Source: Phycisphaerales bacterium (GTDB taxonomy: Bacteria; Planctomycetota; Phycisphaerae; Phycisphaerales; UBA1924). From it: DNA of 64,000 bases. A program made the position numbers and the translations under genes. Shown piece after piece: positions 1 to 9,749 of the stretch (positions within the stretch are counted from its first letter, which is position 1; each line of letters begins with the position of its first letter). A model generated the notes under the pieces. It was not told the DNA's origin, did no database searches, and saw only the letters and a program-made list of their open reading frames with translations. The DNA lies in contig JAJDDK010000006.1 in assembly GCA_029260345.1 (NCBI GenBank), forward strand, positions 1-64,000, given 5' to 3'.

Positions 1-666
1 CCCGCCCGCGTCGTGCGGCGCCGGGCGCTGACGAAAGACGAAGCGATCCGGCTGCTCCGCGCGACGATGAACGCCCCGGACGTCTTCGGAATCCCGGGCC
101 GCGAGCGTGCGATGCTCTATCGCCTTGCGCTGGAAACCGGACTCCGCGCGTCCGAGATTGGATCACTGCGATTCGGCAGTTTCGACTTCAGCGAAACGCC
201 GGCGACGGCGACCGTGCTCGAGGGTTACACCAAGAACCGGAAAGAGGCCCGGGTCATTCTCCGGGACGGCGTGGTCGCTGACCTGCGACCGTTTCTGAAG
301 ACTCGACGCGCCGAACTCGCGGCGGACCCGGACCCGGTCGAGCTCCGTCCGGTGTTTCGCGTGAACAGCTTCAACGCTTCAAAGTTGATTCGTCGGGATC
401 TTCAGCGGGCGAAGATCGCGCGCATCGACAAGAGCGGCCGGAAGATCGATTTTCACGCCTTGCGGCACACGTTCATCACCAATTTGGCGCGCGCCAATGT
501 GCATCCGCGAACCGCGCAGGAACTCGCCCGCCATGCGGACGTTTCGACGACGCTTTCGTTCTACACGCACGTGCTCAAAGAGGACGAAGTCGCGGCGATC
601 GGACAGCTTCCCGATCTGTCAATCCGCGAGCTTGAGGGACACGCTGAGGGCAAGGAAGTTGCGTAG
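1..666 (+). CDS. Tyrosine recombinase/integrase, 3' part (left end outside window)
   Basis: Catalytic half of a phage-type integrase that would cut and rejoin DNA through a covalent 3'-phosphotyrosine. Counting from the GTG at 13, the family residues are visible: Arg45 in ETGLRASEIGSLR, the HALRH box with His148 and Arg151, His174 in ARHADVSTT, and the nucleophile Tyr184 in SFYTHV. The reading frame is open to the window edge and no N-terminal core-binding (SAM-like) domain is seen, so the gene very probably begins to the left. It runs towards tRNA-Arg, whose 3' end lies 97 bases beyond its stop codon, the usual arrangement for elements that integrate into tRNA genes. The element's body would lie off the left edge. 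The family is certain; which element it moves cannot be judged. Confidence 0.88.
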   Translation, partial: PARVVRRRALTKDEAIRLLRATMNAPDVFGIPGRERAMLYRLALETGLRASEIGSLRFGSFDFSETPATATVLEGYTKNRKEARVILRDGVVADLRPFLKTRRAELAADPDPVELRPVFRVNSFNASKLIRRDLQRAKIARIDKSGRKIDFHALRHTFITNLARANVHPRTAQELARHADVSTTLSFYTHVLKEDEVAAIGQLPDLSIRELEGHAEGKEVA

Positions 667-762
667 ACATGGGCAAAGTTGGAGCGTTCGCCGCGTTCCC
701 GGCGTCGCCTCTCGATTGCGGTAAGTTGTTGGTGGAAAGCAAATAACGGATAATTCAATCAA

Positions 763-836
763 TGCGCCCGGAGGGACTCGAACCCCCGACCTGCGGTTTA
801 GGAAACCGCTGCTCTATCCTGCTGAGCTACGAGCGC
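763..836 (-). tRNA. tRNA-Arg, anticodon CCU
   Basis: Read on the minus strand, the seven-base acceptor arms GCGCTCG and CGGGCGC pair with one G-T wobble. The anticodon stem GCGGT/ACCGC encloses loop TTCCTAA with anticodon CCT, and the T-loop is GTTCGAGTC. The discriminator base is A and no CCA is encoded. The 3' end faces the integrase gene, making it a plausible attachment site. The next 199 bases (837-1035), up to the AsmA-like gene, hold no gene that I can support. Confidence 0.95.
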
Positions 837-1035
837 CGCTCCGGTTCCGATAAAGCACACGCAAAGGCCCGTGAATGCGGCCCTGCCACCGGGCCCGCGA
901 GTATATCGCGGACAGGTCTCCAATCCGATGAGACCAGCACGCCGCATTCTGCGTATAACCGTTGTCACGATGGAGTTTCTCCTCGGCGCATGCCGACTCT
1001 GTCGATCTCTCTCCTGACGCTTTCTCTGCACATTC

Positions 1036-4000
1036 ATGGGTCGAAAAACCACTACCACCAGCAGCAGCGCGCCGCCACGCTCTCGCCGACGCAGGCGATG
1101 GGTAATCGGTGTGCTTGTGACGCCGCTGGTGTTGCTGGTTGGATTGATCGCAACGCAAGGCTGGTGGCTCCCGGCGCTGGTGCGCCCCAGTGTGCAGCGC
1201 TGGACCGGGCTTGAACTGGACACGAGTTCGATGCGCCTGACGTGGGGCGGCAGAATCAAAGCGCACAATTTTGCGTTGCATCAGCCGGACAGCGGCGGCG
1301 CCGCGATTGTCAGCGCCTCGCGTGTGGAAGCCACGTTGAGCTGGCGGCGATTGTTCACAGGGCGACTCGGGCTGAGCGACATCGTTTTGCAGCAGCCGAT
1401 CATTCGTGTGAGCGCCGACACAGCGGGTGTGCCGGCTGGCGAGGATGCCTTTGAACAGGCTCGGCGCGGGTTGCGCGCTTTTGGTTCGCTCCCTGAAGTT
1501 GAGATCATCGATGGGCGGATCGAGTTCGTGGAGCGCGATCAAAGCGGCGGCGGTGTGTTGGTCGCGGTCTCGGGCGGCGGCACGCTGCGGCGCGAATTTA
1601 GCGATCACGTGCGCTATGAGGTCAAGCTTCTTCAAACCGGCGACGGGGATGCGATCTCCGTCGAGGGCTGGATTGACCTGACGGACCGCACCGCCCAGTT
1701 GCGCACGGGTGAACTGGATCTTTCCCGCTGGATCGATTCGTTCGTGATGGCGGACGACGCCGCGTTCTGGCGATCGATCGTCACGGGCGGGCGACTGATC
1801 TCAGCGCAGCTTGATTACACGCCGGAGCATGGAGTGGTGTCGAATATGGACATCGAGGGCATGAGGCTCGCGATGCCGATGCCCAATCGGGGCGGTCAGA
1901 GCAATGAGCGACTGATCCTCGACGCGATGAGCGGTCGTGTCTCTATTCAGGGAACGACGGTGCATGCCAGCGTTGAGGGATTGGTCGACGGGCTGCCGAC
2001 GACGGCGACCATTGACGCGGACGGTTTGTCCCTGACAGCGCCGTTTCGGTGTTCGTTTGTGGCCGGTCCGTTCATGATGGATCGGGACTGGAAACCGCTC
2101 GCCCTTGTTTCCGATGATGTGCAATCCATTCTTCAGGATTTTTCGGGCCCGAGCGCTGAGATTTCGGCGCGCATTGATTTGAATCGCGAGTCGCCTTCAA
2201 CCACGGTGGACGGGGGCATTGACGTGACCGGCGAAGCGCAGCTCGAACATGGCTTCGTGTCGTTTGTGTTGTTCCCGTATCCGGTTCGTGAGATCGCCGG
2301 CACGGTCACGTTTGAAGATGACCTGATCTATCTCAAGCGGTTGACCGGCGAAGGACCGACCGGGGCACAACTCACTGCGACCGGCATTGTGTATCCCGAT
2401 CCCACGGGTGTGGGCGTGGAACTTTCGATTCATGCGGAGAAGGCGCCGGTTGATGAGCACATTTTTCAGGCGCTGACCGGGGATGAGCGGCAGATCGTGG
2501 AGTCGTTGTTCGATGAAGCGCTCGTCGCACGGCTTGCGGCGGAGGGTGTCTTTGCCGGCGCTGCGCAGAAGCGTGAGGCGCAAGAAGCCATCGAGCGGCT
2601 GACCAACGATCAGGCAATCGCGCAAGAACAGGGGGATCGAGCGCGTTTGGATTCACTGCGCACGGCAGTTTCAGATTTGCGCCGGGTGGCGGATCGGCCC
2701 ACGTTTGATCTGTCCGGATTGGCCACGGTGGACATTCAGATTGGTCGCGACGCCGGACCTGATCCGGAACGACGACTTGAAGTGGATGCCCGACTGGAGC
2801 GCGCCGGTCTGCTGTTTACAACATTTCCGTATCCGGTCTTCGTCGAGCCGCTGGTGATTCATATTGATCACGACAGTGTTGATGTGATCGAGGCGCCGCT
2901 CGTCGGCCTCACCGGCGCCGAGGGTGAGATCACGGGGCGAGTCACGTATGAGACGGAGAGCGCCGCGCCGGAGCTTTCCATACAGTTTTCCACCATCCCG
3001 ATTGATGAAGCGCTGCTGGCGACGCTTGATCTTGTCACCGAAGAGCATGCGCAGACATCGCCCGTTCGCACGACGGGCGGATTGCCTAATCCAGACCCTG
3101 CGCCATTCGCCGGCGACATTCTGCGCGGCCTTGGCGCGCGCGGCGCCGTCTCCGGTGAAGCGACCATTCAGCGGCGTGATGACGGGGAGATTGAATGGAA
3201 TGTTGAGACATCGCTCGCTGGGCTTGAATTGCAACCAGACGCCGCCCAAGCCAATCGTTCCCTTTTGATTGACGCGTTCTCCGGCGTTTTGAGTGTGCAG
3301 CCCGATGCGTGGCGCGTGCATGACGGCGTTGCGTCGGTAAATGGCGATCCGGTGCGGTTTGTGATCGATAACCCGTTCGGACAGGATGAATCGATCAACG
3401 TCACGTTTGATTCGCCCACCATTCGCGCCGAAACCCCGATTGAAGATCTCCTGCATGTGATTGACTCGGATGTCGGGGAATCCATTGCACGCTTGCGGTC
3501 CGGCGCCGACTTGGCCGGGCCGGTGTCCATCAAGGGGGTCGCGGCGTTTGGCGCGGGCGTTGAATCACGATCCATTGAGCTTTCTGGCGCAGGCGAATTA
3601 GCGCTGACGATCGACGGGCGCACTTCACGCATCCGGCCGCGCAGCGGGCGCGTGGTGCTGGATGGCGACACCATTCGCATCGAAGATGTTTCGGTCGAAC
3701 TGCTTGATCATCTCGGCGCTTCGTCAGGTGTGGTTGATGTGACAGGCGTCATCGCGCCAGGCGCCGAAGGCTCGCTTTCCCTGGTGGCGAGCAACCTCGC
3801 GATTGAAACGCCGCTGGTGCGCGAAGCGATACGTTCCTTGCACCCGAATCTCGCCATGTGGTTTGACGAAGCGGAGCCGGCGGGACGACTTGACGCTGAA
3901 GCGACGCTCGCTCGTACACCAGAGGGCGTTTGGCGAGCGGTGACGGCCCGCGCCGAACCGAAATCACTTCGTTTCGTTGCGGGTGCGGAACGCATCGCGG

Positions 4001-5268
4001 TGAATCAGATCAGCGGCGCCATCACGCTTCGTGGCGAGGGCGGACGCGTCGAGAATCTGCGTGCGGTGGCGCCAACGTGGTCCGTCAATGTGGATGGTTC
4101 TTGGTTTAGCGGCGGCACGCCAGGCGCGCTGTTGACAATGTCGGCCCGCGGCGAGCGATTGAGCGACGACATTCTGGCGCTGCTCCCCGAAGATGTGAGT
4201 GATGTGTTTCGCTCACTCGACATTGGCGTTGAAGGCGGATTTGAACTGAAGAATGGGTCGCTGGCGATCAATGCGCCGGTCGAAGGCGAAGACCTTGGCG
4301 ATGGTTTTCGCGACGGCATTCGATTCAGCGGCGTCGTGGAATGCGCTGGCGCTTCAATTAATGCCGGTGTGCCTTTCACGAGGATTGACGGATCGATCGC
4401 CATCACAGCGGAACGGGCGCCGTATTCGACCGAAACAATCGTGGATGTCGGGCTTGAGCTGGATTCGCTACGCGCCGCGGCGCTGACGGTGAATCACATG
4501 TCGGCGACCATTCGTTCGGCAACCGATCGCGATCACACGCTTGCGGTGCGTTTGCTGGGCGAGTGCCATCGCGGGCGCATTTGGGGCGAGGGTGAAATTC
4601 GGACGGCCGATGCGCCGTCGCATTATCTTGGTGGATATGAGTTTGACTTGCGTCTGGCCGGGCTCGATTTGGCGACCGCGATGCATGAGTATGCGCAGAT
4701 TGGCGACGGGGAATCGAGCGCCGATGCCGGTGAACGTGGGTTCGTCGATGCATCGCTCATTCTTGCCGGTGATCTTGATGCCGGCGCCACGCCGCGCGGC
4801 GCCGGGGAGATTCGAATTCTCGGTGGCGAACTGATTCAGCTTCCGCTCATCATGACCATTCTCGAACTTGGAAACGTCATTCCGCCAATCGGCGAGCGGC
4901 TTGACTATGCGCGCGCTGATTTTTCGCTGGCCAACGGTGTCGCAACTTTTGATCGCCTGCTTGCCGTGTCCAAATCCATGGCGCTTGTGGGTGAAGGCAC
5001 GATGACGCTGCCCGAGTTTGGACTGAATCTGCAATTCGGCACAGCTGGGAATTATCGCATGCCGCTCTTCAGTTCGATCTTTGACGTCTTGCGCAATGAA
5101 CTCTTAACCACGCGCGTTCAAGGCACGCTGGCGGAGCCTCAATTCAGTGTCGTGCAGCTCACGGGCACGCGCCGGCTCTTGTCGTCGATCTTTGGCGGCA
5201 GTGGCGATGACTCGACCGATGATGGTGATGATCCTGTGATCGCCACCGTGCCGGAAGATCCCAATTGA
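1036..5268 (+). CDS. AsmA/TamB-like envelope protein (1410 aa)
   Basis: Large envelope protein of the AsmA-like superfamily, whose members bridge inner and outer membranes and are linked to lipid transport or outer-membrane assembly. A basic N-terminus (RSRRRRR, about 15-21) precedes one membrane anchor (about 22-45), and the rest should be periplasmic. The body is repetitive and beta-rich, with recurring short units such as LERAGLLFTTFPYPV and QLEHGFVSFVLFPYPV that fit a long hydrophobic groove. The last 160 residues look like the AsmA C-terminal region: GGELIQLPLIMTILELGN, then a 'variable amplitude' stretch ending GTLAEPQFSV. The start is the ATG just before the basic segment. It stands alone, 73 bases upstream of a LOG-family gene. 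The cargo or partner cannot be told. Confidence 0.8.
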   Translation: MGRKTTTTSSSAPPRSRRRRRWVIGVLVTPLVLLVGLIATQGWWLPALVRPSVQRWTGLELDTSSMRLTWGGRIKAHNFALHQPDSGGAAIVSASRVEATLSWRRLFTGRLGLSDIVLQQPIIRVSADTAGVPAGEDAFEQARRGLRAFGSLPEVEIIDGRIEFVERDQSGGGVLVAVSGGGTLRREFSDHVRYEVKLLQTGDGDAISVEGWIDLTDRTAQLRTGELDLSRWIDSFVMADDAAFWRSIVTGGRLISAQLDYTPEHGVVSNMDIEGMRLAMPMPNRGGQSNERLILDAMSGRVSIQGTTVHASVEGLVDGLPTTATIDADGLSLTAPFRCSFVAGPFMMDRDWKPLALVSDDVQSILQDFSGPSAEISARIDLNRESPSTTVDGGIDVTGEAQLEHGFVSFVLFPYPVREIAGTVTFEDDLIYLKRLTGEGPTGAQLTATGIVYPDPTGVGVELSIHAEKAPVDEHIFQALTGDERQIVESLFDEALVARLAAEGVFAGAAQKREAQEAIERLTNDQAIAQEQGDRARLDSLRTAVSDLRRVADRPTFDLSGLATVDIQIGRDAGPDPERRLEVDARLERAGLLFTTFPYPVFVEPLVIHIDHDSVDVIEAPLVGLTGAEGEITGRVTYETESAAPELSIQFSTIPIDEALLATLDLVTEEHAQTSPVRTTGGLPNPDPAPFAGDILRGLGARGAVSGEATIQRRDDGEIEWNVETSLAGLELQPDAAQANRSLLIDAFSGVLSVQPDAWRVHDGVASVNGDPVRFVIDNPFGQDESINVTFDSPTIRAETPIEDLLHVIDSDVGESIARLRSGADLAGPVSIKGVAAFGAGVESRSIELSGAGELALTIDGRTSRIRPRSGRVVLDGDTIRIEDVSVELLDHLGASSGVVDVTGVIAPGAEGSLSLVASNLAIETPLVREAIRSLHPNLAMWFDEAEPAGRLDAEATLARTPEGVWRAVTARAEPKSLRFVAGAERIAVNQISGAITLRGEGGRVENLRAVAPTWSVNVDGSWFSGGTPGALLTMSARGERLSDDILALLPEDVSDVFRSLDIGVEGGFELKNGSLAINAPVEGEDLGDGFRDGIRFSGVVECAGASINAGVPFTRIDGSIAITAERAPYSTETIVDVGLELDSLRAAALTVNHMSATIRSATDRDHTLAVRLLGECHRGRIWGEGEIRTADAPSHYLGGYEFDLRLAGLDLATAMHEYAQIGDGESSADAGERGFVDASLILAGDLDAGATPRGAGEIRILGGELIQLPLIMTILELGNVIPPIGERLDYARADFSLANGVATFDRLLAVSKSMALVGEGTMTLPEFGLNLQFGTAGNYRMPLFSSIFDVLRNELLTTRVQGTLAEPQFSVVQLTGTRRLLSSIFGGSGDDSTDDGDDPVIATVPEDPN

Positions 5269-5341
5269 GATTTTGGCCTGCCGAACCGATGATTCATCTT
5301 GAAACGATTTTCGACCCGCCTATCCAAGAGCACTATTTCGC

Positions 5342-6409
5342 ATGATGCACTCGAATGAGCCGACGCCCACCAATTTGTCCTACGACGATCCAACGGTTTC
5401 AACGCCGCTGAACGAGCTCATCGTGCGAGCCGGGGGCGATCCGAACGGATCGGACGCGCGATTCATTCGAGAGATGCTGGTCACCTCACTGAAACTGTTG
5501 CAGGACGGGCGCGATCGCGGCGAACTCAAACTCATGGCGGCGTCCATGAAGGAGCTGCGCCATGCGTTTCGTGTTTTTGCGCGGTATCCGCACGTGCGCA
5601 AGATCAGTATTTTCGGATCGGCGCGCACACCGGAAGAGCATCCGGACTATTCCGCCGCGGTGGAATTCTCAAAGTCAATGGCGCTGCGCGACTGGGCGGT
5701 CATCACCGGCGCCGGCGACGGCATCATGAAGGCAGGGCACATCGGACCGGGGCGCGAATCATCATTCGGGCTTGCGATTCGCCTGCCCTTTGAGACGACG
5801 GCCAACACCGTGATCGAAGGCGATCCCAAGCTCATCACGTTCCGGTACTTCTTTACGCGAAAGCTGATGTTTGTCAGTCAAGCCGACGCGGTCGCGGTGT
5901 TTCCCGGCGGCTTCGGCACGCAGGATGAAACGTTTGAAGTCTTGACGCTCGTGCAGACCGGCAAGTCGTCGATGATCCCGATTGTTCTCCTTGAGGGTGA
6001 AGGCGGGACGTACTGGCGCGACTGGTCGAAGTTCGTGAACGACACGTTGCTCGGGTCGAAGTTCATCAGCCCTGAAGATCGAAATCTGTACTACATAGCC
6101 AAGGACGCCGCCGACGCAGCGGATCATGTGCAACGCTTTTATCGCAACTATCACTCATCGCGATTCGTGCGTGATGATTTTGTGATTCGAGTGCGGCAGC
6201 CGTTTCGTCCGGAGGCCATTGAACGACTGAATGACGAGTTCGCCGTACTTGTGCGTGATGGCCGCATCGAACAGCGCGGCGCCCTGCCCGAGGAAGAGGA
6301 TCACCTCGAACTTCCTCGCGTCGTGTTTACGCACACGAGGCACAAATACGGTCTCCTCCGCCAGTTAATCGACCGAATCAACGAATTCGAGCCCGCGGAT
6401 CCGGACTGA
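5342..6409 (+). CDS. LOG-family Rossmann-fold protein (long form)
   Basis: Member of the LOG ('lysine decarboxylase-like') family, best known as phosphoribohydrolases that cleave nucleoside 5'-monophosphates. The signature PGGFGTQDE is at residues 188-196, preceded by a Rossmann-type start (ISIFGSART, 88-96), ITGAGDGIMKAG (121-132) and the RKLMF segment. At 355 residues it is much longer than the minimal plant-type LOG enzyme of about 200. The extra N-terminal about 80 residues and C-terminal about 100 residues match the longer bacterial form of unclear substrate. An in-frame ATG codon follows two codons upstream of MHSNE, so the exact start is uncertain by one residue. Cytosolic. Substrate unassigned. 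Confidence 0.85.
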   Translation: MMHSNEPTPTNLSYDDPTVSTPLNELIVRAGGDPNGSDARFIREMLVTSLKLLQDGRDRGELKLMAASMKELRHAFRVFARYPHVRKISIFGSARTPEEHPDYSAAVEFSKSMALRDWAVITGAGDGIMKAGHIGPGRESSFGLAIRLPFETTANTVIEGDPKLITFRYFFTRKLMFVSQADAVAVFPGGFGTQDETFEVLTLVQTGKSSMIPIVLLEGEGGTYWRDWSKFVNDTLLGSKFISPEDRNLYYIAKDAADAADHVQRFYRNYHSSRFVRDDFVIRVRQPFRPEAIERLNDEFAVLVRDGRIEQRGALPEEEDHLELPRVVFTHTRHKYGLLRQLIDRINEFEPADPD

Positions 6410-6502
6410 GCCGCCGCCACTTGCCGAATTGCAACAATCTCCGGAACATCTGGTCGTTGGTTTGCGAATCCTTCGATTGGTGGCGCCAGGAGACGGTGGA
6501 CT

Positions 6503-7495
6503 GTGCGGCTGAAGGACGCCTTGAAATCCAGTTGTGTCTTGACCGGCATTGTTTGCTGCGCCTTGTCCATTGGCTGCTCCAGCACGAAGCCAAACGTCGC
6601 GGCGCCCGTGCAGCCGACATCGGCGTCGATAGACCACATCATCAGCGCTGCCGCGTTTGGTGAACCGGAAGGGCTTGAGATCCGTTGGTGGATCGTGCGT
6701 GACTCGACGGAGGCGATTGCCGCCGCGCTGGAGCCGTACTTGCACCAGCCGCTGCCCATCAGCAGTGCGATGTCCGAACAATTGCGCGAATCCGGCTTGC
6801 GGCTCGTCGCTATTCCGACTTCAGACCTCTTGGGGTTGCGCTCGCGACTTCCGCTGGTTGGGCGCATCGATCGGCGATGGGTTGGGCAGACAGTCGCGTG
6901 GACTGAAGGGGTAACCGGACCGACGTTTCGCGGCAGCCGCACGATTCGAATTGGGTTTGAGCGGTTGACGATTTCGTCCGGCGCGCTGCGATTGTTAATG
7001 CGAGTCTGGAAAGATCCCGGCGCTTCAACGGCGCAACTGCGACTTGATTTCGCGGTTCAACACCTTGAGGCAGCGGCGCAGAATTCGCAGCGGTCGATGC
7101 TCGAACTGTCGGCGGGGCGAAATGCGCTGGACGACGGCATTCTTTTCTCTTCAACGTTGACGGAAATGTCCATTGGCGATGCGTACTGCTACCTGCTCGT
7201 GCCGGAAGCGCCGGAGCGGGAATGGACGTTCGTCACTGAGGACGAGGACGGAGACGAAGACGCCGCGGCTGAGGAAGAGGCGACGACGTCGGATGGTGAA
7301 CCCAAGGAGCCGGCGTCGTGGAGCCCTGAGCCCGAGGTCGAATCGACACTTGTGCAGGGCCCGCCCGCGGCGGGCACGCCGACGCTTGGCGAACTCATGT
7401 TGATGCAGCCTGTGGACCCGGTGACGGGGCGGCAGCTTCGGGCGGTGATTGTTCTGGTGCCGCGCGTGCATGATCCGCAATCGCTTTTGCCGTGA
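6503..7495 (+). CDS. Putative lipoprotein of unknown function
   Basis: Not recognised beyond being exported. The GTG start at 6503 has an AGGAGA ribosome-binding site about ten bases upstream. The first 25 residues form a short positively charged segment, a hydrophobic core and ALSIGC, with Cys25 as probable lipidated residue. The -3 position is Ser and not the usual Leu/Val, so the lipobox is weak. The middle part (about 45-240) is a mixed domain without motifs that I know. A very acidic stretch (EDEDGDEDAAAEEEATT, about 247-263) is followed by a Pro/Glu linker and a short tail. It lies between the LOG gene and rsmA in the same direction, but the spacing does not argue for an operon. Confidence 0.6.
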   Translation: MRLKDALKSSCVLTGIVCCALSIGCSSTKPNVAAPVQPTSASIDHIISAAAFGEPEGLEIRWWIVRDSTEAIAAALEPYLHQPLPISSAMSEQLRESGLRLVAIPTSDLLGLRSRLPLVGRIDRRWVGQTVAWTEGVTGPTFRGSRTIRIGFERLTISSGALRLLMRVWKDPGASTAQLRLDFAVQHLEAAAQNSQRSMLELSAGRNALDDGILFSSTLTEMSIGDAYCYLLVPEAPEREWTFVTEDEDGDEDAAAEEEATTSDGEPKEPASWSPEPEVESTLVQGPPAAGTPTLGELMLMQPVDPVTGRQLRAVIVLVPRVHDPQSLLP

Positions 7496-7532
7496 TGATT
7501 CATTCGTGAGACGTTGCTTCTAAGATGCGTTG

Positions 7533-8399
7533 GTGATCGGCGTTGCGGAATTACGACGAATGCTTGATGAGCGCGGTTTGGCGCCGCGCAAATCGCTCGG
7601 TCAAAATTTCTTGATAGACGCGAATTTGATCCGCAAACTGGTGGATGCGAGCGGCGTGCAGGCTGGTGATCTTGTGCTCGAGGTCGGGCCGGGGGCGGGT
7701 TCGCTGACCGAGGAGTTGCTCGATCGCGGGTGCATCGTGGTCGCCTGTGAACTTGACGATGGGCTTTCGGATCTGCTTGCCGATCGTTTCTTTGATCGGG
7801 GTGAACAGTTTCAGCTCGTGCGCGGCGACTGTCTGGCGAACAAGCACGCGATCAATGCCGACGTGGTTGAGATTCTTGGCGATCGTCCGTTTCGGTTGAT
7901 CGCCAACCTTCCATATGGCGTCGCCAGCCCGCTGATGTTGACGCTCTTGCTGAAGCATGAAGCGTGCGAGTCGCTGTGGGTGACCATTCAGAAGGAAGTG
8001 GCGGATCGGCTTCGCGCGGCGCCGGGAAGCCGCGTGTACGGCGAACTCAGTGTGCTGGCGCAGGCGATGGCGGAGATCAAACCCATTGCGATTGCGCCGC
8101 CGTCGTGCTTCTGGCCGCAGCCGAAAGTGACCAGCGCGATGATCGGACTGGTGCGCCGGGGAACGGCGCAGACCAGTGACGCGACGGCGCTTCACGCGAC
8201 GACGCACAAACTCTTTACGCAGCGGCGCAAGCAGCTCGGATCAATCTTGAAGCGAGAAATGCAAGGTCGAGAGTGGCCGGATGGCATGGCGCCGTCAATG
8301 CGCCCCGAACAGCTTTCCGTCGAGCAACTCGAATCGCTTTCGATCGCGCTGCATTCGGGTGATGCCACCGGCGAATCGGTCACATCGATTCAAAACTGA
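7533..8399 (+). CDS. rsmA: 16S rRNA (adenine1518/1519-N6)-dimethyltransferase
   Basis: RsmA/KsgA dimethylates two adjacent adenines in the 3' terminal hairpin of 16S rRNA during 30S maturation, using S-adenosylmethionine. Motifs are clear: KSLGQNFLID near the N-terminus, the SAM-binding loop EVGPGAGSLTEEL, the acidic ACELD, and the catalytic NLPYG. Length (288 residues) is normal. The start is uncertain. TTG at 7530, GTG at 7533 and ATG at 7560 are all possible, and GTG is preferred because TAAGAT sits exactly six bases before it, a spacing shared with other genes in the window. The last 20 bases overlap the convergent ketoacyl synthase gene. Confidence 0.93.
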   Translation: MIGVAELRRMLDERGLAPRKSLGQNFLIDANLIRKLVDASGVQAGDLVLEVGPGAGSLTEELLDRGCIVVACELDDGLSDLLADRFFDRGEQFQLVRGDCLANKHAINADVVEILGDRPFRLIANLPYGVASPLMLTLLLKHEACESLWVTIQKEVADRLRAAPGSRVYGELSVLAQAMAEIKPIAIAPPSCFWPQPKVTSAMIGLVRRGTAQTSDATALHATTHKLFTQRRKQLGSILKREMQGREWPDGMAPSMRPEQLSVEQLESLSIALHSGDATGESVTSIQN

Positions 8400-9546
8400 C
8401 CGCGCCGACATGGCCGCCGAAGCCGGCTGCGACGCACACCTGGGCGCTGTTGTTCAGTGCACATCCTTCCGCCGTGATGTTGAAACTAGACGACACCGGT
8501 GAGCGCAGCCACGGCATGGGAGGGAGCCGGCGAGCGCGGCCGAAAACGCATCCGAGCGCGACGTTGACCAGTCCGGCGGCGCCAAGTCCATGCCCGATGG
8601 CGCCTTTGGCGGCGTACACCGGAACGCCGCGAGCGCGCTCGCCGAGTGCGGCTTCGAACGCGGCAAGTTCGCGTTCGTCGTTGTCCTGTGTGCCCGTCGC
8701 GTGTGGTTGAACGAGGGCAATCTGATCGATTCCGTCAGTCACTTTCCCAACGGCGCGTTCAAGCGAGTTGAATCGTTCCGCGGCGCGCACCAGATCGTGC
8801 GGCTCCGTCGTTGTCGCTGATTGGATCAGGCGTCCCCAGGGGCGGGTGGCGGTGGTGACGTCATCTCGTTCGAGCATGAGCGCCGCAGCGCATTCGCAGA
8901 GCGTGAAGCCGCAACGAGTTTGATCGAGCGGCAGCGCGCGATGGTCCGATGCCGGGAGGGTTGGCGCGAGGGCGCCGAGTCGCTTGTAGGAATGAATGAA
9001 CAAAGGATGCAGGGCCGCTTCGACGGCGACGACGAGGACGCGGTCTGCTTCGCCGGTTGCGATTGCTTTGGCCGCGCGGTCGAGGGCGGTGAGAGAGGTG
9101 GCGCACGCCGCGACGGGAGCAATGGCGTCCGCGAGGCCGAGACGGTCGCGAATGACGGCGCTGAGGAAGCCGTGGGGTGACTGAAGCAAAGCCGCGGCTC
9201 GATGCTCTTTCTGGCGTGGTGCGATCACGGAAAGGATCGCGCCCTTGGACGATGCAAGCACGAGGCGTGTCGTTCTTGCGTTGTCGCTGCCCGGTAGAAT
9301 TCCGGCCTGATCCATCGCCTGCCGCGCCGCGCGTTCGGCGAGGTCAATCGCGGGATCGATCGGGGCGTGGACGGCGAATCCGACACCGGCGGTAGCGCGC
9401 ACGAGAGAGACTGGATCAACGTCGTCAGGCATTTCGGCGAGGCGGTCGGCGGTCGTTCGACCGGACAGCAGGGCCGACATGGTTTCCCACACGGAATGGC
9501 CGATCGGCGTCACCAGCCCGATCCCGGAGATCAGAACGCGGCGCAT
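8380..9546 (-). CDS. Beta-ketoacyl synthase (FabF-like, orphan)
   Basis: Condensing enzyme of the KAS I/II thiolase fold, 388 residues, which would extend an acyl-thioester using a malonyl donor. The Cys-His-His set is intact: Cys148 in VAACATS, His282 in QPHATGTQDND, and Lys314 with His319 in AAKGAIGHGLG. The ATG at 9546 begins MRRVLISGIGLVTPIG, the usual N-terminus of the fold; longer starts would run into the tRNA-Phe gene. No acyl carrier protein, ketoreductase or malonyl transferase lies nearby, so the pathway (fatty acid, polyketide or aryl-polyene-like) is unknown. It converges on rsmA with a 20-base overlap, which could couple their expression. Confidence 0.88.
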   Translation of the reverse strand: MRRVLISGIGLVTPIGHSVWETMSALLSGRTTADRLAEMPDDVDPVSLVRATAGVGFAVHAPIDPAIDLAERAARQAMDQAGILPGSDNARTTRLVLASSKGAILSVIAPRQKEHRAAALLQSPHGFLSAVIRDRLGLADAIAPVAACATSLTALDRAAKAIATGEADRVLVVAVEAALHPLFIHSYKRLGALAPTLPASDHRALPLDQTRCGFTLCECAAALMLERDDVTTATRPWGRLIQSATTTEPHDLVRAAERFNSLERAVGKVTDGIDQIALVQPHATGTQDNDERELAAFEAALGERARGVPVYAAKGAIGHGLGAAGLVNVALGCVFGRARRLPPMPWLRSPVSSSFNITAEGCALNNSAQVCVAAGFGGHVGAVSFESM

Positions 9547-9665
9547 TTCGGTGTGGGGAGGCGCAATTGGCACAGCGTCGATCGTAGCGGCCCGACTCTT
9601 GCTGGAATCCGGGCGCAGTGCTAACGTTTCCGACCCCGAGGCACGTCCTGCGGGGTGAATAGTTC

Positions 9666-9738
9666 GGGCAGTTAGCTCAGTTGGTAGAGCACGGCACTGA
9701 AAATGCCGGTGTCCCCGGTTCAAGTCCGGGACTGCCCA
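9666..9738 (+). tRNA. tRNA-Phe, anticodon GAA
   Basis: Acceptor arms GGGCAGT/ACTGCCC, D-arm TAGCTCAGTTGGTAGAGCA, anticodon loop CTGAAAA with GAA, T-loop GTTCAAGTC, discriminator A, no encoded CCA. It forms a pair with tRNA-Val, 11 bases downstream, and the two are probably co-transcribed. Confidence 0.96.
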
Positions 9739-9749
9739 TTGCCCGTTTC

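Noticed and set aside
762-1214. Open frame across tRNA-Arg and the start of the AsmA-like gene
   Set aside because: It runs through the tRNA gene; the translation has no family features.
8380-9546. Start of a fatty-acid or polyketide gene cluster
   Set aside because: Only one ketoacyl synthase is present, with no carrier protein, reductase or transferase nearby.
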